A DNA stretch of 64,000 bases from Chiridota heheva (GCA_020152595.1 JAIGNY010001671.1:379001-443000), one strand, 5' to 3'; shown: positions 1-10,659, counted from the first letter of the stretch. Notes: a model not told the origin generated them from the letters alone. A program made the numbers and translations.

Positions 1-491
1 CTTGCATGGAATATTATTCATACACATATTTTGTTACCCATGCACGGAGCTGGAAAAAATCTGCGGTTCCAATGGGTATAATAGTGGGAAAATCTGGAAC
101 TCACAGACAAATAAATCATTAAAAATATTTTTTTCTTTCAGATTTCTTGAGTAAACAACAGTATATGTGGTAAATGTGTAAATATACGCTCTAAAAATGT
201 CCCCATGTAAGTGTGTGATGAAAAGTACATTAAATTGTGAAAGAGGGAAGTATATAAAGATGTATTCACTACATTAATATTATTTCTGTTGCGATTTTTT
301 GTGGGAAGATTTTCAGCACCTTTATTCAGAGGGTGTGAAATTTTATAATTAATTTTAACTCCACCCATGCATGACATTCTCTATAAACAAACATGATGCA
401 AGAAGAAATAGTTTATGAGTTTTAATTAAGATATCAAGTTTGAAATATTGTTTCAATTGACATCACATTTTGTTTTTTCTTGTCCAAACAG
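1..491. other. Non-coding flank, probably intron
   Basis: AT-rich sequence with no recognisable exon or repeat. It ends in a T-rich tract followed by CAAACAG, the 3' splice site of the next exon, so at least its right end is probably intron. Confidence 0.5.
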
Positions 492-602
492 TCTTGTAGT
501 CAAGATGAAAATGACCAAGTGAAAAAGATTTGCCAGTGTTCCAATGAAAGACAGCTTCGAAATGCCCTGGGGTGGCGTATCACCCTTCAAGATATGCTAG
601 AG
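492..602 (+). CDS. Internal exon of an unidentified protein
   Basis: A T-rich tract and CAAACAG lead into an open segment of exactly 37 codons, ending GAG before a GTGACA donor. It therefore enters and leaves in phase 0. The peptide begins SCSQDENDQVKK and includes CQCSNERQLRN and ALGWRITLQDMLE, with three cysteines near its start. Base composition is clearly richer in G and C than the flanks. The next exon on this strand, at 3770, also enters in phase 0, so the two can be joined without a frame conflict and probably belong to one gene. I do not recognise the family, and no catalytic motif is visible. The frame continues past the donor into intron, so the longer open frame starting at 480 is not the real product. 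The donor is not a perfect consensus, so the exact end is less certain than the start. Confidence 0.65.
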
Positions 603-1088
603 GTGACAATTTTTCCTTCCATTCTTTGTTGTTTTTGCATATCCCTTACAAAAAAAAAAGATGTGGAAAAGCAATGTTTGTTATCACAAATGAACATATG
701 TGTGTGCAAAGGGGAAAAAAGAGTCCACACATTTTCACTTGTGAATACCCTGTGGAATTGGAACAAATTTGTACAGGTTTTTATGTGTATTTGATGCAGT
801 TTTCAAATTGTGACGTTCCTGTGAGTAGATACCTTGGCAAAGTGTGGAAAAGTGTGTCACAGACTGGCAGTGTGAAGCAAAGTTGGTTAGGTTCACACTT
901 TTTCACATTAAGACATGTGTGATGGATGTTTCCACACATTTTTACATGTGAAATGGGAATAAGTGACATACACTACTTTTTTTGTAGTCATTCGTTATTT
1001 AGTTTCTGAGGCAGCACAGCTTTGTGCTAGATTTGTAATGCGCTTTTTAATATACTTGTATAGAAAGGGCGCTTTAAAAATGCTTGTA
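603..1088. other. Intron, no feature recognised
   Basis: AT-rich sequence following the GTGACA donor. Short recurring TTTCACA/TGTGGAA words occur between 660 and 955 (for example TTTTCACTTGTG and TTTTTACATGTG), but they do not form a regular array. Confidence 0.4.
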
Positions 1089-1170
1089 TTCTTCTTCTTC
1101 TTCTTCTTCTTCTTCTTCTTCTTCAGGTTCTTCTTCTTCAGGTTCTTCAGGTTTCTTCTTCTTTTTTTTC
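1089..1170. repeat. CTT/GAA microsatellite with interruptions
   Basis: A run of TTC triplets is interrupted by AGG. On the minus strand it reads as glutamate-rich with occasional proline, followed upstream by a lysine-rich stretch and, near 1200, by a pyrimidine tract and TTACAG. A minus-strand exon encoding a charged low-complexity tail cannot be excluded, but the simple repeat alone explains the open frame. Confidence 0.8.
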
Positions 1171-1620
1171 TTCCTCTTAGGTTCTTCTTTTAAGTGCACC
1201 TGTAAAAAAAAAAATATAAAGATCTTATCTATCATGGGCACCGCAATTTTTTTATGAAGATGATTTTCCCTGTTATACTTTTCTGTCTTGGATGAGATAA
1301 TCACGAGTGAGGAACCCATTTTTTCTGTTGTGTGAATATTCAAGAAAATGCTTTCCTTGGAGCTTTAAATAAGTAATTAATAGATTTGCTAATTCAATCT
1401 TTTAGGCATTTTTAGTTTATCAAGTCTTACACATACTACATATAATACATTAGGAGAAGAATTGAAATGAAAGGTCTAATCATGATATTTTAAGCTATGG
1501 TGTTTTATTGACCTGAAATCAAGTAATTGATTATATGTCATCATACATTTAAATACCAAAAATACCTAAAAAGATGTGTATGAAACAATATTTAGCTAAT
1601 TGAAGCTAGTATTTTCACAG
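1171..1620. other. Intron, no feature recognised
   Basis: AT-rich sequence. Apart from the possible minus-strand acceptor near 1200 I see no exon or repeat. Confidence 0.35.
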
Positions 1621-2293
1621 TAATAAAAAAGTATTTTTGTTTTTTGTAAGCTTTCATAAGAAAGAGAACAAATTTATTAACAATTTAGTACAAAAACCAT
1701 GTTATTCCTACCAGGAGATATTCAAATTTTAGGGTTTGCAAAAAATGGCAATAAATTAATAGGAAAAGGCTCAGTATGACATCACAGTACCCACAAAAGC
1801 TAAGTGTATGTGTTTTATTCAAATCTATCATCCTTTTTTTTTATATTAAAACCTGCTAGAAATATAAATTAATGAAAGTTAGGTATTTTTATACATTGCC
1901 AAATATACCCTACTTCAAAAACCTTTGAAAAATTGTTTCTGATCATACAGAAACAACCAATTAAGATTCAAAGAAATACATAAACAATTGCGATGGAATT
2001 ACAGTACCTCTATGACATCAAACACGAATTCATCATACTGTACAAAAACTTTAAAATGCAATTGGAATATTTTTTTAATTCATATCTCCTGAACAAAATA
2101 TGATATCAACCTGATTTTTGCACCAAATTGGCTTTAAAAGTATGCTCTTTCAAATAAAATTTTACAAAAAACCATGGGAATATTACAAAAAACCATGGGA
2201 ATATTACAAAAAACCATGGAATATTACAAAAAACCATGGAATATTACAAAAACCATGGGAATATTACTAAAATCATGGGAATATTTCTTTAGC
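1621..2293 (-). mobile_element. MITE of the TTAA-AGGAATATTC family, inverted copy
   Basis: The stretch is the reverse complement of the element at 43789-44354. Shared landmarks in order are AACAATTTAGTACAAAAACC, CCTACCAGGAGATATTC, GCTCAGTATGACATCACAG, GAATTCATCATACTGTAC, CTCCTGAACAAAAT and CCAAATTGGC. Its left end keeps the GTTTTTTGTAAGC part of the terminal repeat. Its right terminal repeat has expanded into a short tandem array. It is non-coding and diverged, so an old non-autonomous DNA transposon is the likeliest reading. Confidence 0.8.
2160..2290. repeat. About 21-bp tandem repeat grown from a transposon end
   Basis: Six consecutive copies of a unit like ATTACAAAAAACCATGGGA, with small losses of A or G. 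The unit equals the subterminal part of the terminal inverted repeat of the surrounding MITE. Confidence 0.9.
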
Positions 2294-3015
2294 TAAAACT
2301 TACTTAAGACTGATCCCTAGAATTACTTTCTACTATGCAAATGTGGTACTTGAGTTTGATTATTTATCCAATGATCATAAAACCCAAGTTAACCCTATAA
2401 AAGCAAGTGATATTTATTTAATTCAAGGAAATTCATTATGTCCCATGCAAAAATTACAGTAACATTAGCACTATAATGATTTAATGTTGATCTTGGATAA
2501 TTGCCCCACTGTAATATGAGGAAGCGGAAACAGTTGAGCAAGATTGATGTAAATGGTGTCTTATGCTCCATTAAAGGTATATGGACAGGTAGAGGGAACA
2601 TTAGCTAAAGTGATTTAAAATCCACTAAAAACATGAAGAAAGCAAAACAATTTATTAAAATGGATTACAAATTGACCACTTTGCAGCTTTTTGAAGATGT
2701 TTGTACAAATATGGGCAAATTTGCTAATTTGTTGTGTTACTCTTGTGATGTATGAACGGGACATAGGCTCTATTTGCTTTTGTAAATCCATTGTTTCTTT
2801 AACCCTCTGCCATTTCTCTTTAAAAGAGGGAAGATAATTCTAATGAAAGGGATTTGATCTTTACCATACCCCAACCAACCTGAAGCAGGAGAAGGCAGTC
2901 TGATAATTTTCAATATCTGAATTCAAGGGAAGAAGTTTAATGAGAAGCAAAAGCATGTTTTCCTATTCATACATCACATATTTTCAATGTATTAAAAAAA
3001 ATTCAAACCTTTATT
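2294..3015. other. Intron, no feature recognised
   Basis: AT-rich sequence without convincing exon, inverted repeat or tandem repeat. Confidence 0.4.
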
Positions 3016-3708
3016 ACTCAACTAATGGTATGGGGCTATCGGTATGGGGTTGAATAGAAAACTTTGATTACTTAACTATCGGTACCGGGTTATTGGTACG
3101 TAGTTGAACAGAAAACTTTGATTACTTAAGTATCGGTACTGGGTTATTGGTACGTAGTTGAACAGAAAACTTTGATTACTTAAGTATCGGTACCGGGTTA
3201 TTGGTACGTAGTTGAACAGAAAACTTTGATTACTTAACTATCGGTACCGGGTTATTGGTACGTAGTTGAACAGAAAACTTTGATTACTTAACTATCGGTA
3301 CGGGCTTATCGGTACGTGGTTGAACAGAAAACTTTGATTACTTAACTATCGGTACCGGGTTATTGGTACGTAGTTGAACAGAAAACTTTGATTACTTAAC
3401 TATCGGTACCGGGTTATTGGTACGTAGTTGAACAGAAAACTTTGATTACTTAAGTATCGGTACCGGGTTATTGGTACGTAGTTGAACAGAAAACTTTGAT
3501 TACTTAACTATCGGTACCGGGTTATTGGTACGTAGTTGAACAGAAAACTTTGATTACTTAACTATCGGTACGGGCTTATCGGTACGTAGTTGAACAGAAA
3601 ACTTTGATTACTTAACTATCGGTACCGGGTTATTGGTACGTAGTTGAACAGAAAACTTTGATTACTTAACTATCGGTACCGGGTTATCGGTACGTAGTTG
3701 AACAGAAA
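3016..3708. repeat. 54-bp satellite with 270-bp higher-order period
   Basis: About 13 head-to-tail copies of a 54-bp unit containing GATTACTTAACTATCGGTAC and TTGGTACGTAGTTGAACAG. The first copy is diverged. Variant marks (TTAAG against TTAAC, and GGGCTTATC against GGGTTATTG) recur every five units: GGGCTTATC occurs at 3303 and again at 3573. Units contain stop codons, so the array is not coding. It ends about 60 bp before the splice acceptor of the next exon. Confidence 0.95.
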
Positions 3709-3769
3709 ACTGTTGTACCTGTCCATAGACCGTTAACACATGTTTGTTGCGCCTCTTTCAATCCTGCAG

Positions 3770-3977
3770 GACACTCATTTGTCAAGCGACGAAGAAAGCA
3801 AACTCCAGCCAGAGGAAATTGACGAATTTTGGGCCAATCACAAAACATTGGACAGACAGCGTGCCCAGCTGCGGCACAACCTCCATCAGAAATTCATGCG
3901 CCGAGTCAAGCTGGCAAATCCGGTCAGTTTCGTGCAGGTCAAGAACATCATTAATCACGTGGACAGGTCCCAGGAAG
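3770..3977 (+). CDS. Second exon of the unidentified protein
   Basis: A CCTCTTTCAATCCTGCAG acceptor precedes a GC-rich open segment entering in phase 0, compatible with the exon at 492-602. The peptide runs DTHLSSDEESKLQPEEIDEF, then WANHKTLDRQRAQLRHN, LHQKFMRRVKLANP and VSFVQVKNIINHVDRSQE. It is strongly acidic at first, then basic and probably helical. The frame stops 6 bp after the GAAG|GTTTCT site, so a splice is needed. An alternative donor, GACAG|GTCCCA, would end it at 3966. Neither donor is strong, so the end and exit phase are uncertain. I cannot assign a family. The charged, helix-rich character suggests a nuclear or scaffold protein, but that is only an impression. Confidence 0.7.
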
Positions 3978-4933
3978 GTTTCTAATATAGGAAATCTCAC
4001 TTTCTTCTCTTATTTTGCACAAATTTTGTCTTTGTCTTTGGCATTCCAAGCATTATTGGGTATAGCATAAAACACAGAGTAAAGGCCAGAGTTAGAACCA
4101 TGAGGAGGAGAGAATCTACATTTCCTTTAAGAATTAGGATATTGTTCCCAAAATTTACTTTTAATTTCATGATTTTGTTCCTGGATTATTAATATAGGAC
4201 TGATAATTTTCTTACCAGAAATAACATTTTGATGAAAGTGGAGGAGGAAAGATTGTGTTGTTTTCTTTGATATGAAGCTTCTTTTTGATATCTTAGAAGA
4301 ATGAAATAAACATCAATTGATCTCTGTTGATTGAAGTACCACTTTTAATCTGATTTTATTTTCCATGGATTTATCATTTCAATATGTTTATTATTGAATT
4401 CAAAAAATTCCAATGATCAGTTGATCTGAATTAAAAATTTGCAATTATCAACTGATCTAATTAGAAATTTGTTTGAAAAATTCCCTCAAGTTTTTTTTTT
4501 TTCATTTGCCGTTAAATTCAAATAAAAATAATTAGAGTATAGATATGAAATTTAATTGAACAATTTTAGAAGTGTGATTTTTTATAATTGATATTTAATT
4601 TGGAATAGGAACACTAATCTGCAACAGAATGATTATAAGTGATTTAGATGGATGTGTGCAAGCAAGAATTCATGATAGAAATTCTAAAAAAGAGATTTAT
4701 ATTTTTACTTCAAAAATGTAATAGTGAAATAAAAGAACTGAGGGCTGTACTTCAATAAAACATTCTCTTCCAAATTGACTAGCTGCTTTCTTTCAAAACC
4801 ATGAGCATTCCAGTGGAACTCAATATGTTTCATTGGAAGTAAAGGAATCAATGTTTCAAAGCGTAACATTTATCGCAGATGTCTTATTGCAGTTGTGTAG
4901 GTCTGACATGAGTAGAAATGAATTACAACTATT
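3978..4933. other. Probable intron, no feature recognised
   Basis: AT-rich sequence with short recurring TGATCAGTTGATCTGA-type words near 4410-4460. No exon is supported. Confidence 0.4.
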
Positions 4934-5028
4934 TCAGCTTCCTGGCTCGTACTTTTCTCAGACTCCTCCTATTTTCTTTTTTTCCTACCTCTGGAATGAT
5001 CTAACCTCTCAGGCACAATTGTTGTTTT
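4934..5028 (+). mobile_element. Fragment of jockey-like LINE 3' region
   Basis: It matches the end of the LINE at 8008-8106: both carry CAGCTT-CTGGCT and then CCTACCTCTGGAATGATC and AACCTC-CAGGCACAATT. The A-rich 3' tail of the element is missing here. Confidence 0.8.
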
Positions 5029-5876
5029 TGTAAATGGTGTCCATGTGCTTAAATTGTATTGGCATCGCACAGTGAAAAGTGTCGTTATTCTCTTGTTAGT
5101 AGTACACTTTCCGTTTTCTTTTCCAACTTGATCTGCTGTTATACATGATGTCTCTTACTATTTACAATCTAAACATGGTCAGAAAAAGACATTCCACTTC
5201 TTCGCAATTTAAAAACCGTTTTCAAAATTTCAACCATTCACTCCGTTCCGCAAAGTGTCTCTTAAGATAAAACGACAAGGATTACTGTAGTTACTATTTC
5301 TGTCATTGCATTTTTTTATGTTAGGAGATTACGCAGCTCTCACCAAAGCTACACCTTTGTAGTTCAAGCTACATTCCACTTTTTTTCTTTATTTCTGTGT
5401 CTTCACAGCACCTTGTTCGTCAAAAGCCTGGAACAAGTCAGCATGAAAGCAAAATTTGAGTATGAAAGATAGGTCTTTCCACAAATACATTTCCGCCAGG
5501 GTTTATTTTCGTTTTTGAAATCTAGATGATACCAGTTTTAGGGGGTGTTCTTGTTTTTAATGTATGAGTGAGGTGAAAAGTTTTTGATGAAGTTGGAAAT
5601 TTTCTTATTTAAGAGTTTTAATTGTAGAAGAGATTGAAAGAATACTCATGTGATATTACAACTTTCCTTGATGAAATAACAAAAGAAAACTTATCAGAGA
5701 ATCTCTACAGCTTCTGTATGGAGCATGAGAATAAATATTGAATATAGAATGATAATATTTTCTTGTCTTTTCTTAGGTTTTCTGTTATCATGCAAAAGAT
5801 TATTTTAATTTATTGGATATGAAATCTAATCATAAGATTAAAACAGATGTATATGTCTAAATTGGCACGCACTGTC
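5029..5876. other. No feature recognised
   Basis: AT-rich sequence; no convincing exon or repeat. Confidence 0.35.
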
Positions 5877-6064
5877 CAGAGGCGTAGCAAGCGGGTTAGG
5901 GTTAAATTCTTCCCCCTCTCCCCTACCCAATTGGGAAGTAAAATAGAGGAATTATTGACATAAGGGAAAACAGAGGCGTAGCAAGCGGGTTAGGGTTAAA
6001 TTCTCCCCTCTCCCCCTACCCAATTGGGAAGTAAAATAGAGGAATTATTGACATAAGGGAAAAC
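5877..6064. repeat. Tandem duplication of a 94-bp segment
   Basis: Two nearly identical copies start at 5877 and 5971 with CAGAGGCGTAGCAAGCGGG and end in ATTGACATAAGGGAAAAC. The start resembles the ends of other elements here (for example 10660-11585), so this may be a duplicated transposon end. Confidence 0.9.
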
Positions 6065-6065
6065 A

Positions 6066-6320
6066 AGGGTCAAATTGAAGGACATTTTTTGGAAATTTTG
6101 ATAACAGTTTGTCAGCATGTCCTGAAAGTTTAAGGAATTTCCTGAAAATGATGGAAATTTTCCAAAATTGAAGTAAGTGTTCTGAAAATTATAGAAACTC
6201 TCTCAAACATTAAAGAAATCTCTCAAATGATGAAATGAAAATTTCCTGAAAATTGAAGAAAACTTCCTGAAAATTCAAGGACCCTTTTTTGGAAAGTCAA
6301 GATTTCCTGATTTTCAAGGA
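6066..6320 (+). repeat. Degenerate 20-22 bp minisatellite, GAAATTTCC/AAAATTGAAG type
   Basis: Irregular repetition of units like AATTTCCTGAAAATTGAAG with many substitutions. The same family recurs at 8153, 10680, 22555, 36755 and 59135. Confidence 0.75.
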
Positions 6321-6603
6321 GAAAAATATACACTTTAGTTGTAGTCTAAGGATGCTTTTCATGTTTTTAATATAGGAATAAAGCTTTGAGAGAAAACGAT
6401 GATGACAAGGAGTGAAAGGAAGGAGAACATATATGCACATATGTGTTCTTTTTCCAGCACAATGATAGAGGATTATTTGCCCCAGAATTGTATGTCTCCT
6501 AAGCTTTTCAATGTGTTCACTTGTACTGTATTAAACACAATTGTTTTCCTTTATGACAAGAGCATCAGTGGTCCTGTTAAAGGGCAGGTATTAAATATTG
6601 CAG

Positions 6604-6669
6604 ACAAGCTGTTGCTATGCATCGGCTACTGTCTGAGCACAAAATCCAGGGCCTTCTTGAGTGCCCATG
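6604..6669 (+). CDS. Candidate third exon of the upstream gene
   Basis: TTAAATATTGCAG acts as a plausible acceptor for a locally GC-rich segment read as QAVAMHRLLSEHKIQGLLEC, followed by a possible CCATG|GTGGGG donor. All three plus frames are open here, so the frame rests only on composition. It would connect to the exon at 3770 only if that exon ends at 3966. A second acceptor, GGGCAG, lies 17 bp upstream. I do not recognise the peptide. A chance open stretch remains likely. Confidence 0.25.
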
Positions 6670-6707
6670 GTGGGGTTCACGTGCAAAGTCCCGGAAGTTG
6701 CAACAAT

Positions 6708-6781
6708 GCTGTGGAAAATTTGTGCGCTTTTGGACTGCAAAAATGCTGGGGAAAATTCATGCGCTTTTGGACTACAAAAAT
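6708..6781. repeat. Two-copy 37-bp tandem duplication
   Basis: GCTGTGGAAAATTTGTGCGC and TTTTGGACTGCAAAAAT are followed at 6745 by a near copy (GCTGGGGAAAATTCATGCGC, then TTTTGGACTACAAAAAT). Confidence 0.85.
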
Positions 6782-6894
6782 AAAACGTTACATGCTTAAT
6801 AGTAGGAAGATTTTTTAATGAGAAATTGACAAATATATTTATAAAGAGAAGATATGGGAAAACTTTTATTGTTAATCACAACACATAAAGTTAT

Positions 6895-7440
6895 TGATCA
6901 CTCTCTTCAACCTGAGCATTAACGACATAGCGGACAACCTTGGTCCCAACATCAAACATGCCCTCTACGTGGACGACTTCACCATCTTCTACTTCCACCA
7001 AGCTTTCCTCTTGTCGAAAATAGGCTTCAACTCAACCAGCTGCAAGCCTGGTGCAACAACAACGGTTTTAAATTCTCCAAAGACAAGACAGTCTGCATGC
7101 ACTTCTGTCATTTCAACAACCTCCACCCCAACCCGAACCTCATGCTTAATGGCAATCGCATCCCTAAAGTTGACCACACTAAGTTCCTGGGTTTAACTCT
7201 AGACCACAAGTCTTCTACAAACAACACATCACCAACCTGAAACAGAATTGCAACAGCTCCTTCAACCTTCTCCAATACCACTTGGGATGCGAACAGTCAT
7301 GCTCTCCTAAAAATTTTCTTCTGGATACCCAGCCATGTTAGCATCCCAGGCAATGACAGGGCTGATGCAGCTGCTATCCCCTCCCTTCAGCTTACACATC
7401 AAATTAGACCTTCTCCATCTCGGCATCAAGCCCACCACTT
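6895..7440 (+). mobile_element. Jockey-like LINE fragment: reverse transcriptase and RNase H part
   Basis: The first frame gives LFNLSINDIADNLGPNIKH, then ALYVDDFTIFY, which holds the YVDD-type catalytic motif of reverse transcriptase. After a frameshift near 7020 the reading continues as QLQAWCNNNGFKFSKDKTVC and LMLNGNRIPKVDHTKFLGL, the usual region after the palm in jockey-type LINEs. FFWIPSHVSIPGNDRADAAA near 7317-7376 matches the RNase H signature of that clade. Frameshifts and stops show it is dead. The 5' part, including endonuclease and most of the reverse transcriptase, is absent, as expected for incomplete target-primed reverse transcription. Confidence 0.85.
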
Positions 7441-8152
7441 GCCCTGACCCTTCCCCTTACCTTTTTTCCAAAAAAACCCTCTTCTGACATCAAACCGCTT
7501 GTCACTTTCTTTATGGCTCCAAGGAAGGCGACAAGACAGCTGTTGCTGCCGCTGGCAAACCTCATGGGACTCCTTCAAGTTGATAACAAACGCCACTGTC
7601 CTTACTTCATCCAGCCCACCATTCTGATCAAACCCACTGGCAATGACAGGGCTGATGCAGCTGCTAAACAACCTTTCCCGTGTCTTGTCACTTACGCCCA
7701 CATTACCAAATTGATAACAAACTCCACGTCATTAGAATAGGTCACACCCATCTTACTCATCTCCCACCTCCTTACTGGCTCCTCCCACCCCTCTGCAACA
7801 ATTGCCATTGCACCCTCACAGTCCATCGCATTATCCTTGCTTGCCCCCTGTACAACCTTCCCAGAGCTTCCTACGCTGCCCACAACTCGGTAGCCGAGTT
7901 CTTTCCACACACAAAAACACCTCCTTCCTCTACAACCATGTTTAGTCCTCCTTCCCCACCCCCTCTCTCTACATTATTTTTTCCACCCATACACCTCTCT
8001 CGATCCCAGCTTTCTGGCTTTTAGTTCTCATGTTTTTCTCAATCTTCCCCTGTTAACTCTCCCTCCTACCTCTGGAATGATCTAACCTCCCAGGCACAAT
8101 TTGACCCTTGCTGTTGTGGTGCTGTTAAACTCCCATCAAACAAACAAACATA
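7441..8152 (+). mobile_element. Jockey-like LINE fragment: second RNase H copy to 3' tail
   Basis: The 27-bp GGCAATGACAGGG..GCAGCTGCT block coding GNDRADAAA occurs here at 7640 and also at 7350, so two pieces of the element, or a partial duplication, are joined. Downstream RIGHTHLTHLPPP and CHCTLTVHRIILACPLYN match the C-terminal zinc-knuckle-like region typical of jockey elements. The 3' end is GACCCTTGCTGTTGTGGTGC, then TGTTAAACTCCCATCAAAC and an AAAC-rich tail. The same tail recurs at 31150, 36824, 49473 and 56627. Confidence 0.8.
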
Positions 8153-8345
8153 AAATTATTGGAAATTTGGCAATATTTCCCGAAATTGAAGAAAATTTCC
8201 CAAAAGTTGATAGAGACTTTTCAAAACTTGACAATTTCTCAAAAATTAGGGAAATTACACAAAAATTGATGCAAAGTTATAAAAATAAAGGAAATTTTAC
8301 AATAATTGAAGGGTAGACTTCCCAAAAATTGAAGATCTTCGGAAG
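8153..8345 (+). repeat. Degenerate 20-22 bp minisatellite, second block
   Basis: Units like GAAATTTCCCAAAAATTGA directly follow the LINE tail. With the block at 6066-6320 this suggests the LINE landed inside one array. A possible element end, CCCCGGTTCTTACGCTAC, lies at 8438-8455. Confidence 0.75.
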
Positions 8346-8459
8346 AAAAGAAGCCATACATGGAATCTGACTCTTCAAAATCAATTCTTTAGACCTTCAT
8401 TATATTGGGTACTTGGTCCTCCAATAAAATTATTGCCCCCGGTTCTTACGCTACTACAT

Positions 8460-9760
8460 ATGTGATGTAATTTATTGATACAAGTAAAATTCTATTCTCG
8501 TTTTCCTCTTCTTTCTTTTTCTTTCCTTTTTTCTCTCTTCTTTTTCTTCTCCCTTTTCCTTTTTACCTACAAGCTTGTTCAATTTGCTGACGACCACAAA
8601 GTTGAGGGTTGTGGCTCCCCCTTCCTTTGGCTACGCCCTGAAATCTTGCATAAATTGTAGCCCTACATAGCTCAACAACTAAAGCCTATTTTTACCCTTA
8701 ATGATGTTCGTTTAAAACAACCCCCATTCTTAGGTCCAGACACTGGCAGGTCGAGCAAAGTGATTTATGATCCCTAGACATGCCTGAACCTCAAAACATT
8801 AAAAATGAAAGCTTGGTTGGCAAAAATGTAACCGTGTATAAAGGTGAGCTGCCGTCGCCGACAAAAGTAGATCAAAGTTTCAAGACAAAACTTCAATATT
8901 TATATTTACTGGTAGAAACACTTGGGTCCTTAAAGGCCCAGCATTAAAATGGGAGTGGGGTTGGATCGCAAGTGTTTACAATTTATGTGAATAAGACGGA
9001 TCGCTAGTTTGTTTCAATTCATTTGGTCTGGGATTGTAGGTTGAAATAATATGAGCCCTCAACTGTAATATTCTTTGCGAGATTTTACCATAATATGATA
9101 CAAGTCTCCAAAGTCTTATGATAATCGGGCGGTACCAGTAATTAAACTGAATCGTGTCCCACTCTCTCCTTTATGGATGAGAATTACGGTCCTTCTACCT
9201 TGTATATCGCCCTTTGCTATACTCTTCCCCTGCTTGGCCATATAGAGAAATGCCTCAAGGGCGCAAGATTAAAAGTTCAAAATCGCTGGTATGCCTTGAT
9301 GGAAATGCATATTTTTTCAATCTTGGAAGTATATTTTTTAAATTTCAAACTGATAAAAGTTGCTTATAACCTAATTTGACAGTGTGGGTGTGTCCTTATT
9401 TGTGCATGTAAAAAAGCATTCAAAACTCTTTCAGTCTTTGCAACTCATATTTTCCCATAAAGGGCGCAATTGGCCGTTTAAAGGGCCCTGGGAATTGTTC
9501 CCTTCATGCACCTACATGCCCGGGAAGTTTTGCCACACTGTATATGATTAAAGATAACCTTTTGTGAATTGATTCTCTTGAATTTGATGACATTCGTCCA
9601 AAAAAAGAGTTGCTCCATAATCCCCAATTGGCATGGGATGTTTACCCCATCATGCTGAGTCTTGGAACAAGCAGAACTACCAAAAAGGTGAGGATTCTGT
9701 TTTTGCTTAATATGTGTGTACGTTTAATATGCCGTGAGCACGCGCGGCCATATAGAGGAA
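8460..9760. other. No gene recognised
   Basis: Mixed AT-rich sequence, with short pyrimidine tracts near 8500-8570. TTAAAGG words occur near 8932 and 9478 in the same orientation and do not form a terminal inverted repeat. Confidence 0.35.
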
Positions 9761-9763
9761 ATA

Positions 9764-9832
9764 AGGGGAATCCCCCCCCCGCCCTTATCCCCCCGCCCTT
9801 ATCCCCTCGCCTCTCCTCCTCTCACCCTCTGG
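9764..9832. repeat. C-rich low-complexity tract
   Basis: Repeated CCCCCGCCCTTATC words; the minus strand is G-rich with quadruplex-forming potential. Similar tracts accompany the GGCGTAG-ended elements in this window. Confidence 0.7.
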
Positions 9833-9839
9833 CCTGAAA

Positions 9840-10655
9840 TTTCAAGAGAAATATCAATTTTGTGTTAACGCTTTCTTTCGGAAATTTTCATGCTGCTTTT
9901 CGACCCCGAAATAGCTGATGATAGTTTTTTTTGCTTTTCAACAAAAATGTAGGTCATGCAGCATCTAAGTTCGCAAACTTCGTAGATCCGATAATTTATA
10001 AAACCCAGAAAGTGATATCTCATTACTCAGAAATATTGCTGGAAAGGATGATATGAATTTTAAAATGTGTGCCTGCACTAAAATCTACTGGGCAGCACCG
10101 CATAGATGCACGCACAGTGTGTGTTTGGGAGGTGAGGGATATCTCTAAAACTACTGTCCTAGCACCAGTTATGTATTATCGCCCTCTGCATGCAATGTGG
10201 GGACAGCACAAGTCCACATTCTGATGCTTTTCAATACGTATTGTGACATCTCAAAAGTATTGATTTTCGTGCCAATTTGTCTTGAAGCTCAATAAAATCC
10301 CTATTTCTGATCATGCCTCCATTTCCCAAAGAAAGCTTTAATAGCCTAGGATTAATGAGGTATTCCCTACTTCCAGACTTCGTATACTTGTGTGTTTTAA
10401 CAATATTAGCACTGTTCCGTTTTATGAACTTTTAGATTTTCATGGAATCGTGGCGCTGGGCAGAATCATGGATCATTTGGATGCTCAGTGGCGTGGTGGA
10501 TCATGTTTCACTAGAGGAAGGGCATTTTGGCGCCGCCCCCCGGAAAAAATGCATTAACGATTGGCAGCTCTAAATTGGCATGCACTGTTTAGATGGCACC
10601 GTTTAGGAAATTGCTTAAAATCAGTGTTTCAAATCAAGGGAGAAAGCCATGCAAG
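9840..10655. other. No gene recognised
   Basis: No exon or clear repeat seen. Confidence 0.35.
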
Positions 10656-10659
10656 GGGT

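Noticed and set aside
6399-6818. 139-codon open frame
   Set aside because: AT-rich left half, no motif, and it crosses a local 37-bp duplication; only the small GC-rich part from 6604 was kept as a weak exon candidate.
8932-9495. TTAAAGGCCCAG and TTAAAGGGCCCTGGG as ends of a TTAA element
   Set aside because: Both are in the same orientation, so they are not terminal inverted repeats.
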